A stretch of DNA of 64,000 nucleotides. Origin: Roridomyces roridus (lineage: Eukaryota; Basidiomycota; Agaricomycetes; Agaricales; Mycenaceae). The position numbers and the translations under genes were made by a program. Below, in pieces: positions 54,713 through 64,000 of this stretch. The number at the start of each line of letters is the position of its first letter. The first letter of the stretch is position 1. The stretch is from contig JARKIF010000008.1 in assembly GCA_029378245.1 (NCBI GenBank), positions 2,480,001 to 2,544,000 on the forward strand, in the 5' to 3' direction. The notes beneath the pieces are model-generated. The model ran no database searches and was not told the origin of the DNA. It saw only the letters and a program-made list of their open reading frames with translations.

Positions 54713-56316
54713 ATGCACGAATGTCTACGACTCAGCGCACTTCAGAATCTTCCTATTTCAGTTCTAGTGCGTCACTATACATTTTGATTTGGTCCGATTC
54801 ATGGCTCATTCCGGCAGCGCTTCGCACAAGCAGCAGTGTCTGGCCCCACCCATCGACTGGGGTTGATCATGGAGACCATGATGCTAGAGGAGAGTACGTC
54901 TAGGCTCATCTACTTTCTTCTCTTGGTGTATCGATTGCTGGACCCGGCCAGGATCCCGGCCTCTGATCCGGACCATGCCGTCCTCACGCCCACCGAAGTG
55001 GACGCCACTCAGGCAGCCATGTCCGCCTTGGAAGCAGTGGCCGCTACTCGAAATGTCCCGAGTGATGTGGCAGCCGATATGATCTGGGATCGTATCTGCC
55101 GCTGGCATCAATTTCTCGAGGCGCACCACAAGGTCAACGAGGATTTTCGACAGGAGTGGGGGCTATGTTGTCGGACTGTCCAGGCGGCTCATCAGCTTTA
55201 GCGTCATCCACACATGGAGCCCATTATCAAGTCTACGCCTGGATTCTACTGTGGTGTCTCGGGCGTGGATAGCAGCTCTCTCTTTGGCAGCCTGAAGATT
55301 GGAGAACTCCGCTGTACCGCTCTTCAACCCCGTGGCAACCTTCATGACCGACCTCGATCTTCTTTCCAAGGATTCCGAGCTCGCCGAGACGTACGATGAA
55401 ATAAAGGGCTTCTTGCTTGAGCATCTCCCCTCTTTTACCATCCATTGGAGCGACGGCTCCGGAAGCAAAGTCGTGTCCGCACTCGATGGCCACGATTTTG
55501 CGCTGCCTGCGTTGTCGCCGGCGCTGCATGAGGCTTGGACGAACTTTGCCGCCTTGGCTCACGACAGAGCCGAATTTTCGGACTCCCTCGATTCGACCGG
55601 CGTCGTGCGTATGAAGGCGTGCGACAACACACTTGTGAGTGGATATTCTTTCCCAGTTTGATTTCGACTTTTGATAATTGTAGTGCACGACGTACGGCGC
55701 CAGGACCCTTTTCAAACGCTGCTCGGGATGCGCCACAGCGTTTTACTGCTCCGTTGATTGTCAGACTGTCCACTGGAACGGTCATCGAACGGCCTGCAAA
55801 CTCCATGACTCTCTTCTGCGTGGACACTTTGGCCGTGACTCCAAGAGTCCCACAACGTCGCGGCAGCAGGCCTTCATGCGAGCCATCCTCCATGAGGACT
55901 ACCTAGACCTCAAACTTTCCATATACACCAAGGCCGTCCGCAGCATGCGCCTGTCGGGCGACCCGAACGCGGCGTACTTTGTCATGTTTGATTACAGTCG
56001 CGGGGATCTCATCGTGGATGTCCATTCGCTGGCATTGAAGTCGGAGGACCTGTCGTGCCTGACCGAGACGCAGGGCGAGTGGGATGAGACGGTGGCACGG
56101 GCGGCACGTAGCGGAGGTCGCATGACGATTCATGCTATGCGCGTGCTGGAGGGAAACTTGGAAAGGCTTTGGGTCGTTCCGCTGCGTAGCAGCACTGGGA
56201 TGGTTCACGACGAGCTGATTAATCTTGCCTGTGCTCAAGATTCGGATGAAGGATTCAAGAGTAGACTTGAGGCGCTGGTGGCGAGGTCCGACTCTAAGGT
56301 TGTTGAATTCCACTAA
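54713..56316 (+). pseudogene. MYND-like finger protein B6, decayed
   Basis: Leader exon 54713-54766 (MHECLRLSALQNLPISVL), intron 54767-54817, then the long exon: LLVYRLLDPARIPASDPDHA, WHQFLEAHHKVNE. A TAG at 55199-55201 (QAAHQL*RHPHM) stands where B2 has CAG. A frame change and a further stop follow near 55,290, and about 170-200 residues present in B2 are missing between TDLDLLSK and the part resembling the B2 TETHDTLKTF. The end is intact: CTTYGARTLFKRCSGC..FYCSVDCQTVHWNGHRTAC (Trp-His spacing one shorter than usual), then the C-terminal domain in one frame (FMRAILHEDY, GYF-like AYFVMFDYSRG, KVVEFH). Clearly a dead copy of a B2-like gene. Confidence 0.8.
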
Positions 56317-56394
56317 TTGTTCTCGCTCAACGTGGTTATTCCAATGAGGGCATGAAGTAGGCCACTAGAAATGTTAAAAGTAAACGAAAAATAA

Positions 56395-58465
56395 TTAGTG
56401 GATTTCAGTAACTGCCAAGTCCGATCTTGACACCAGCTCCGCAAGACCTTCCAGCCCCTCCTCCCCAGTCCCGGCCGACGCGATGCGGACCAGCTCATCA
56501 TGAACCAGGCCGCAGCTACTGCGCAATGGGACAATCCACGGCCTGCCCACTGACCCAGTCTGCCTCATGTACACAACATGAATCGCCATTCGCCCCTCGC
56601 TCCGTGCAGCGCGCGCCAGTGCATCCTGCCACTCGAGCCCGGAGGCCTTCGAAAAAAATCCGATACTGTACGAATCAGACGAATCAGATTCCTCCAGCGA
56701 ACGGACCGTGATATTATTTTTGATGCCGCAGGTATAGTCGAACTCGACAAGATAGCCAGCGCCGGGGTGCGCGCGCAGACATTTAACGATGTCACGGTAG
56801 ATTTGGAGTTTGTTCTTCGTGTAGTCTCGATGAAGAAGGGCACGGATGAACGGTCGTTCGCACCGCTTGACGGCAGACCGTTGATGAAAAGCTACATGAT
56901 TTGTGAACGACGAAGATCCAAACAGAGAGTCCGGGCACTCACTCATGAAAAGATAGTCGGTTGAATTGCAGGCTGTTCGATGACTGGCACACCAGTCGGT
57001 CCTTTGACACTGCACAGAGCAGTAATAAAGAGTCAAGCACCCAGAGCAGCGATGAAAATCTCTCTTTGGGCCGATTTCGTCGCACTACGGAATCGTTGGC
57101 TTGGGAAGAAGAAAAGAGGTCTACGCACCAACGTGTTATCGCATGCATGCATGCCCAGCATGCTCATAGAACCGAGCGACTCTGAAAGAACGGCCGGTTC
57201 CCTGGCCATTGCAGCAAAGCCATTCCATGCGTCGCGTAAGTCAGGTGGAAAGCGAGGGACCACCGATTCATGGCGGCGCATCGCGGCAAGGATTTGCGAG
57301 GCAGTTCCATCCCCCCAGTAAATGATGGAGGAGGGAAGGAAAACGAGGAGTCCGGAGTGGAGAAAAGTGTGAATGGCGGGGACGAGGTCGGATCGTTGGG
57401 CGCATATGGCGATGGTGTCAACGAGACCGATCGAAATCGGGGCTCGAACCAGGGGATAGACGCTCGTTTTGTCTCCTAGCTTCTGTACAACTTGGAAACA
57501 TTCGTCTATCAACGGCGCGCGGTCAATATCTGCACTGACGGCAGCAAGGGCTTGAATTGCTTGCATCAGGGCTTGTACCCCGCGATTCCAGACAAATTCG
57601 AAGATGAGATCACCAGCATGTCCCTGTGGACCGTCCCCACCAGCGTCCACCATGAATTGGAGGAAGAGGACCAGTCCACATAATTGCGTGAATGCCTTCC
57701 TTGCTGTGGACGCATTCCGCAAGTGTTTCAGGAGGTAATCGAAGTGAAACCTTGCGTAACCGAGCGGAGGACCAGGAGCCACAAATCTCTCTAGATTCTC
57801 GGCGATGAAAACCCTTGAATCTAGGAATTTGGTGACTGCAATGAGGATCGGACCACGGCAGTCCGATCCCATGTCGAAATGGTTGAATTTGGAAACTGGT
57901 CCTCGGATGCCCAGAGGGAATGTCCACGCCCGCGACAGGGCACTATAGAATTCAGGCGGAGGCTGGAAAGTTTCCCGGTCCAACTGCAGTTGATATGCGC
58001 ATCGCACAAGACGGGCGCAAGCGTCGTCAAGTCTGTACGAGTTTTCGAGAACCCCATAACGGGTTTCAAAATACAGGAACCAAGACCAGACCCGGTCCCA
58101 GAGGTCCGATTTGGCGCCATCCGGAATCCCATGGATGTAGAACGACAGCGCGTCCATAGCTATCATTGCTTTGGAGCACACCGCGACTTCCGCCGGTGTC
58201 ATTGACGCATATGGGTCGTTACTCGGAACCCCGGATGGATCGAGCAGCTGATAGACCACGGGAAGAAGCAGGTTTGGGTGGTGCTCGTTCGGCCGATTCA
58301 AGAGTTTGACGATTCGGCGTAGATTCTGAACCGAACCATTTGCCGCTGCAAGTGCGAAACGCTGTTATACTTGATTAGAGCTCCGGATAATGAGGGCATC
58401 GGAGTGCGCACTCGGATAGAAAAAGGTAGACGTTGGAGAGCAGTGAGTCGAAGGGATTCATGCAT
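56395..58465 (-). CDS. MYND-like finger protein B7
   Basis: Leader exon 58465-58412 (MHESLRLTALQRLPFSIR), intron 58411-58363, long exon 58362-57129 (LLPVVYQLLDPSGVPSNDPY, WDRVWSWFLYFETRYGV, FYSALSRAWTFPL, HACDNTL). Intron 57128-57085. The MYND exon from 57084 reads CDEIGPKRDFHRCSGC..YYCSVQCQRTDWCASHRTAC. A third intron (GTGAGTGCCC...CATGTAG, near 56,940-56,880) precedes the C-terminal domain (FIRALLHRDY, GYLVEFDYTCG, WIVPLRSSCGLV, VTEIH). All open. It is more diverged in the long exon than the other B genes. Convergent with B6, the two ends lying 80 bp apart. Confidence 0.82.
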
Positions 58466-58790
58466 GGTGGTAGTGGTTTGGAAGGTTTTCGGGGTCAGGG
58501 AAGACCCTCGGCCTTGGGTTTACCGTTTGAATGAGGAGATGATAATGGCCAGGAACAAAGACCGTCTGATTAACATCACTTGATCAAGCTGAAACGTTTC
58601 TCCCACACACACACACTCACCGTGACTCACGCAACACTCCCGCTCAACCTTGCTACATAGTGTCGAGCCCGGGTGAAATAGCCGGACTGAACCGGCTGCA
58701 TTCGGCACTCGCTTGATTTACAAACGGGCTCTTTCCTGACCGCGGTCCGCCTCCACGATACTTGTACCTTCTTCTAAACAATAAGATTAG

Positions 58791-59496
58791 TGCACCATCC
58801 AAGACATGGACTTGGAACGCTGTGCGCAGTGTTTGAGGCTTTACTATTGTTCTATCGAATGCCAGCGCATCGACTGGCAGAACGGCCATAGAGTCGAATG
58901 CAACACACATCAACAGTTTCTCAGGAGTCAGTAAGGCGAATCTAAGTACTTGTGGGAAGACTGTTGACTGCTTCATAGGTGGCCGCCCGCCGTTCAAAAC
59001 CTCACGTCAACGATACTTTATGCGTAAATTGCTTGATCGCGACTACAGGGATCTGAAACTAGCCATCTTTACCGACGCCGTCAAGTGCATGCGCACATCG
59101 GGGGATCCGAGCCAGGGACATTTCGTCCTGTTCGACTACACGCGCGGGATCCCCGAATACGACGTGATTTCCCTCGCGAACTCGGATTCGCCTTCGTTTA
59201 AATTGCTGAAGGATGCAGGACTTGAGTGGGAGGCAGCGGTTGCACGGGCGGCGCACAGCGACGAACTCATGGTCGTCCATGTCGTGCGTGTACTCGAGGG
59301 GGACTCTGTGCGGCATTGGGTTCTTCCCTTGCGGTGCAATAACGAGAAGATACACGAGAAGTTGGTGAATATTGCATCTGACGATGGGGAGGAAGGAGGG
59401 CAAGATAATGCGGAGCTGGTGGCGAGGTTAAATTCGAATTCGGATCCGGAGGTTTACGAATTCTACGAGCATTATTACTATATTCAAACACCATGA
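58791..59496 (+). pseudogene. MYND-like finger protein B8, 5'-truncated fragment
   Basis: Only the last two exons of a family B gene remain. After AAGATTAG (acceptor at 58790) comes the MYND exon: CTIQDMDLERCAQC..YYCSIECQRIDWQNGHRVEC. Intron 58927-58978 follows, then the C-terminal domain from 58979 (FMRKLLDRDY, GHFVLFDYTRG, WVLPLRCNNEKI) to a longer end with YEFYEHYYYIQTP. Upstream, only a few bases resembling the end of the long exon (GATACTT before GTACC) are left; leader and long exon are gone. Located back-to-back with B7. Confidence 0.75.
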
Positions 59497-59693
59497 TTCG
59501 GATTCGATTGTAATTTTATTCCGCGTCGGGCATTCGACGAGTGGCACTCAAGGACTCAGCAAACTCTGCTGCAAAAAAAGAAGGGATATTGCAGGAGACG
59601 TGAGAAAGCACGCCCCCCAAAAAACAGCACTTACATTGAACCAACGGCAGATGTCATTGAGATTTCCCCGACGGCGCTTGGGCGCTTTAGCCT

Positions 59694-60830
59694 TTGTCCC
59701 ACCATCCACCAAGACCATCCCCCAGGCGAGCATCGGAGTCCCTTCTCCTCAAACCCAGACGGAATGGTGCGCTGGGACTGCCTCTCGCTGATTACACTGC
59801 GAGTAACGTGAATCGGAATTCGATCTTTCAGTTTCAGATATCGGCATCCGGTGCCTCTACCCCCACCCATATTCTGAGTCTGCCGGAGGAAATCACCTCG
59901 AAAATACTCATTCACTTCCTCCCCGGGTATGCGGAATTCCCCCGACTCTACGGGCGCGACTCACCCTCAATTTTCCTTCTCATTTGCACCCAATGGCGCG
60001 ACGTGGCGTTGGCGACGCCAGAGTTGTGGAACACCATCCAGGTCGACGGGCTGGTGCGAGGCATGGATCAACATCCGCTGCTCGAAGCGTGGCTCCAACG
60101 ATCCGGAAATCGCCCCTTGTTCATGGACCTCTTCCTACCAGAGATGACGTCCTCCCTCCCTCTCCTCGAGTCCGTCTTTCAGCATGCCTCACGCTGGCTC
60201 GAAGTCAAGATTACCTACCATCTCTTTGAGGACATACCAGACTTGATGCCACTTCTGCACAAGTTGGAAATAGGATTCACCCGTCCTATTCCTGCTTCTG
60301 CGAAACCAAGAGTGGTGTTCGTCGAGGCACCGAACTTGAAGATCCTGAGCCTTGTCTCATTCGCCAATCCATCCACCCTCACCTTCCCCTGGTCCCAGCT
60401 CACCACACTCTCGGTGTGTCTCCGTGTGCACGAGGCGAATCATCTCCTCAGCTTGTGTGACACCGTCGCAGTTGAAAAATGTTGGTTCAAACTAATCAAC
60501 GGACGAGGAGTGAACTCACTAGGATCGCGTTGCAATCGCCCGATGCAGCGTTTAGTCCTCCGAGATCTCACATTGTTGTCGCATAACGACAACGGTGGGC
60601 ACTACGACAACCTGGACCAGTTCTTCAGGGCTCTCACACTTCCGGCGCTGGAGACCCTCGGCGTGGCTGAGGCTTTCCTGGGAACAGACCCTATTGCAGC
60701 CATCTCCGCCCTGCGCCCCGATGGCCATCCTCGGAAATTGAATGTTCTCGAGGCATGGTGCGTACACGCTTCACCTCTCGAATACGAGGAGGCCTTTCCT
60801 GAAACGGAGGTGTGGGTCGAACGGTGGTGA
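59694..60830 (+). CDS. F-box protein 1
   Basis: A single open frame from ATG 59694 (378 codons). The F-box-like start ILSLPEEITSKILIHFLPGY with IFLLICTQWRDVALATPELW is the form seen in the very large Agaricomycete F-box family; the rest is a leucine-rich, repeat-like region (LESVFQHASRWLEVKI, APNLKILSLVSF, LPALETLGVAE). Such proteins join SCF ubiquitin ligases through Skp1 and select substrates. The first ~45 residues before the F-box are basic and may be a wrong start; introns are not needed. Target unknown. Confidence 0.78.
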   Translation: MSHHPPRPSPRRASESLLLKPRRNGALGLPLADYTASNVNRNSIFQFQISASGASTPTHILSLPEEITSKILIHFLPGYAEFPRLYGRDSPSIFLLICTQWRDVALATPELWNTIQVDGLVRGMDQHPLLEAWLQRSGNRPLFMDLFLPEMTSSLPLLESVFQHASRWLEVKITYHLFEDIPDLMPLLHKLEIGFTRPIPASAKPRVVFVEAPNLKILSLVSFANPSTLTFPWSQLTTLSVCLRVHEANHLLSLCDTVAVEKCWFKLINGRGVNSLGSRCNRPMQRLVLRDLTLLSHNDNGGHYDNLDQFFRALTLPALETLGVAEAFLGTDPIAAISALRPDGHPRKLNVLEAWCVHASPLEYEEAFPETEVWVERW

Positions 60831-61100
60831 TTAGGTACGTTTGCAATCACGCTGTGAGTGACGGTCGTATTGACTTTATTCGCAATCCTCCTAGTCTGTG
60901 TCTGTGTGTCATCCACATATTTCTCGTAGTCCTGAGATGCTGCCGAATGACCAGGGGCTTCTGTATGTTCCAGTTCAGTATCGCAGTCCAACTTCAGTGT
61001 AATGTTTTTTCACAAAAGAATCTAGTACTAAGGGACACTGCAAACAAATGTCTGAGTGGTCAGAGAGTACTCCTCACGTTATCACGACACTCACCTGCAT
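60831..61100. other. Convergent intergenic region between the two F-box genes
   Basis: 270 bp, presumably the 3' ends of both genes. No feature seen. Confidence 0.4.
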
Positions 61101-62246
61101 CTATATAGCGTCTCCAGACCGATACACCGCACAAGCCAAAATCCCATCCGCTCGCGGCCCCGGAAACCTCGCCCCCATATCCACTTCAAACTCCTCAAGC
61201 GAGACGCCCTCGGCCTCATATTTCGCAAAACACTCGACCCGGCGCAAGCGCGGGAGTCGTTTAGCATAGAGCCTGGTGCCGAATAAAGCGAAAGGCTCCG
61301 TCGGCTGTGCGGGTTCGTCGGACAGCGCACTCGAAGTGGGCTCCACGATGAACGATAGTTCCTCGAGCGCCGGAGTCTTTTCACCCAAGTTGACGAAGGA
61401 GCCGGCAAAGGCGAGAGCTTCCTCCCAGGACGGTGCGATGATGTCGAGGGAGAGTTTCCGGAGGTTGGGGAGGAACGGGGGGTCGAGGGGATGCTGCATG
61501 CGATCGGTTTCGGACGGGATGAAACCCCACGTCAAGACCAAGGATTCTAGACAGTCCAGAAACGAGGAGGCGTGTAGAAACTCCCCGCCGGCCTCGTCCA
61601 AAATTAGATTCATCTGCGTAAGATGACGGGTGGAGGGGCGGACAGTACTGCCGTTCATGAAGGTGTACATGAAGTTTCCGCAGCCAATAATGGTGAGATG
61701 GCGCAGACGCTGGACGTTGGGGTTGGGGATGTGCAACGACAAGTCCCCATAGGAAACTCCGACGCAGATCAATGTCAATTGAGAGAAGGCGTGGACGGCG
61801 TAGTGGAGGAACGTAGAAGGAACCTCGTTAATGGAATCCAGATGCAAAGTCTGAATTGTCGGGAGTTGAACGAGGCGGAGGATGGATGAGCGTATGGCAG
61901 AGGAAATCTGCGCCCATGAGAAACCGTCGTCGTAGTTTCCTGTGAGCGCGAGGCTATTCAGCCCCCCGAGCAGATCCAACACGTCTAGATGCTCGCAATC
62001 GCGTACGTCTGACACGTTGATGGCCAGGTTGCGGACGTATTCGGTGAGATGTGGGGACTTGGTGAGGAGTACATGGAGCTGTCGGCAGGCCGAGTTTGTT
62101 GTCAATGAGACGGTTTGGAAGAGAAAGCGTTGAGAGGGGGCGACGAAACGCCTCGCAACCAGTGAAAGGGATTCGATAGTTTCGTAGTCGTCTGTGTGCT
62201 CGACGATTTCGTCCAGGAGTTCACAGGGAACGAGGGCGAATGGCAT
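61101..62246 (-). CDS. F-box-like protein 2
   Basis: ATG 62246 was chosen because the frame upstream lacks family features. It reads MPFALVPCELLDEIVEHTDD, IESLSLVARRFVAPSQRFLF (compact F-box form), then LRR-like repeats (LDVLDLLGGLNSLALTGNYD; TIQTLHLDSINEVPSTFL; NVQRLRHLTIIGCGNFMY; LRKLSLDIIAPSWEEALAFA; ALEELSFIV). Ends GILACAVYRSGDAI. Intronless and intact. Likely an SCF-type adaptor with unknown substrate. Confidence 0.8.
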   Translation of the reverse strand: MPFALVPCELLDEIVEHTDDYETIESLSLVARRFVAPSQRFLFQTVSLTTNSACRQLHVLLTKSPHLTEYVRNLAINVSDVRDCEHLDVLDLLGGLNSLALTGNYDDGFSWAQISSAIRSSILRLVQLPTIQTLHLDSINEVPSTFLHYAVHAFSQLTLICVGVSYGDLSLHIPNPNVQRLRHLTIIGCGNFMYTFMNGSTVRPSTRHLTQMNLILDEAGGEFLHASSFLDCLESLVLTWGFIPSETDRMQHPLDPPFLPNLRKLSLDIIAPSWEEALAFAGSFVNLGEKTPALEELSFIVEPTSSALSDEPAQPTEPFALFGTRLYAKRLPRLRRVECFAKYEAEGVSLEEFEVDMGARFPGPRADGILACAVYRSGDAI

Positions 62247-63774
62247 GATGGACGTCGTAAGCAAGTTGTAAGAAGTTGGCCGTCGGCAAGGCTGGAAATC
62301 AAAAGTCAAACAGGCACAAAGCCCGTGACTTGTTGTTGTCCAGAACCACTTCGTCTGTGATGGCCGACGTTGTACCATCCGTGTCGCTGTCCCGCACCGT
62401 CCCCATAGTGAACCTACACGCGCCTCTGGCATCTCCTTGGCATCTCGGCACCCTTCTCCTTGCCTTCTGAGTTCTCCTGCTTGTGGCTACTAGCCGGCTC
62501 AAAGTCGGCTCTTCAATCTTCTGCTATTGAATCCTGCACCACTTGTGTACTCCGATCAGTAGGAAGCCATGTACATGCACTACACCAAGAGCACTGAAGC
62601 CCTGAATGCGAGCACTCACCGGTACATAATAAGACTAACATGCTACACCTGCCTCCAAATAACCCGCCAATACAGATTTCCGAACTGAATCCGAGCTGGC
62701 GTCTGCCTGTATCAGGCCAAGTTTGTCCTGCCAAAGGCTTTTTCAGCATTCCCTGCAAACTCTCTCTGGACGGCGTTCTACTCCGTAAACTATCCACACC
62801 TCTCAAGCCTCTCATCTGGTGGGCTCCAGACTCTAATCAAGGAAAAGGCCTCCGCGCCTGCCCGTACTCCTACATAGAACCGCCCGACCCGACTCGCACG
62901 TGGGTTTTCCCGGTATCTTGACTTGAATCCGATAAGATGGACGTCCTTTCTAGTCCTACATTTCAAGAAGTCGACCACGTGCGTGACTCATTCATCTCAT
63001 CGTTCCGGTACCTATCGACTTGGGTTTCAAAATACCTATTTGATTCATTCAATACCTGGTTCGTGAACAGTACCCTTGTTCAGACGAACCGAGCTGAGTC
63101 GTTTCATCCTAGTCGCGGACGCCAAAGCTTTAATACAATCATAGCTTGCCCTTGACTTGATTTCTCCTCGCTGCGTCCGAATCCCTCGGTTTCGGCCGGT
63201 CTCTTTCGGTATCGCTTCCCATACTCATGCGTTACTTGCCATGGACATTCCTGTCAAGCTCGCATAAACTCGAACGACTCGGGGCGCTCATATCAGAGTC
63301 GGATTCGACTACTTATCAGATATCATAAATCACCGCAGAAATCCACCATCGCGGGATTCACCGTGAACAACGGACGCGACTTGAACGGCCCCGGCCACTA
63401 TCATCCGAATGCTGAAAATATCCACTAGTGTAACAGTGTTCTGTCATGCCCATGATGTATGCAATTTTCTTGTCCGCAGTCGTTGGAATGTTACATTTGA
63501 CAAGACGTTTGCAGCTCCGCCGCTTAACTGAATCGTGGCCTGGATGCCTGGTATACGACGCACGCGGATCGGAGTGGGATTCACAAAATTATCCGTCGGC
63601 GGATACAATGGTTGGTGTGGTGGGCAAACGGTTCGTGTCTACGAGTTGAAAGAGGTACATTTCATGCCAAGAATACCAAGACGCTGAAGCATGAGACCAA
63701 CAGATCGTTCCCTAGTACCTCAACGACCGTCTTATAATGTGCGTCAGAATAGCTGCTTGGTTGAAAGACGAGGG
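62247..63774. other. No recognisable gene
   Basis: 1.5 kb of sequence with only short frames. A near-palindromic pair of CACGTG motifs (about 62,898 and 62,978) was noted but is not enough for a claim. Confidence 0.4.
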
Positions 63775-64000
63775 TCAAGAAACGGGACAAGAATCCATAT
63801 GCCGGGCGAGCTCTTCAATCTGTTGGAACTGTGAATGCAGGTCCAAGAAAGGAACGAAATTCATACCATGCTGCCATAAATGTTGTTGCTATACCACGTC
63901 GGTCCCTCCATGTAAAGCTCGAGCCCTTCGGAGAGAAGATCACGCAACTGCATCAGCGCATCGTCAACGATTGATCCTTTGGGAATACGGCGCGGATCTG
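63775..64000 (-). CDS. Unidentified gene, 3' part (continues beyond window)
   Basis: On the - strand from the window edge, one frame reads KGSIVDDALMQLRDLLSEG, LELYMEGPTWYSNN and IYGSM. It then meets GTATGAATTT...TTCACAG (about 40-nt intron) and continues FQQIEELARHMDSCPVS to TGA at 63777-63775. The regular splice signals and clean frame support a real last-exon pair. Family not recognised. Confidence 0.5.

Noticed and set aside
62896..62985. Inverted CACGTG-containing repeat as MITE ends
   Set aside because: Only 9-10 matching bases and no target duplication.

Overview
The window is a piece of a filamentous basidiomycete genome, most likely an Agaricomycete (mushroom). The evidence is the gene style (introns of about 45-65 nt with GT..AG ends, many small exons) and the gene families present: expanded MYND-finger proteins, F-box and BTB proteins, DUF4419 and cupin proteins, a Pcl-type cyclin, and fungal LTR and hAT-like transposons. 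No bacterial operon structure, rRNA, tRNA or CRISPR array was seen.

Layout. 1-670: LTR-like sequence with hairpin repeats. 670-3300: no recognisable gene. 3.3-16.1 kb: a roughly palindromic gene cluster. On the + strand it holds a decayed cupin gene, MYND gene A1 (hit by two small transposons) and MYND gene B1. On the - strand it holds B2, B3 (fused to the stump of A2), A2 and a second decayed cupin copy. 16.1-31.8 kb: a DUF4419 gene on the - strand, broken by a complete ~11.3-kb Ty3/gypsy-type element and two elements flanked by 8-bp duplications. 32.2-41.4 kb: a third cupin + MYND (A3) unit on the - strand. A3 is split by a 6.56-kb DNA transposon with ~430-bp inverted termini and a 6-bp target duplication. 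That transposon encodes an integrase-like transposase, an accessory protein and a BTB-domain protein. 41.5-43.8 kb: nothing recognisable. 43.8-47.7 kb: a Pcl-type cyclin, a doubtful small gene and two tandem BTB genes (- strand). 47.7-49.9 kb: nothing recognisable. 49.9-59.5 kb: MYND genes B4, B5, B6 (+), B7 (-) and the fragment B8 (+). 59.7-62.2 kb: two convergent F-box genes. The window ends with the 3' part of an unidentified - strand gene.

The main theme is a nursery of duplicating MYND-finger genes, 11 loci in two families. Family A has a C-terminal canonical MYND finger. Family B has a fixed four-exon plan: an 18-codon leader exon, a long helical exon, a MYND exon and a C-terminal domain exon. 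Its finger lacks one expected cysteine. Several copies are decayed or chimeric, and at least five transposon insertions sit in these genes or in the neighbouring DUF4419 gene. Several insertions can be delimited exactly, because removing the element and one target copy restores the reading frame or intron. Translations were made by eye from the sequence; family names come from remembered motifs, not from searches.
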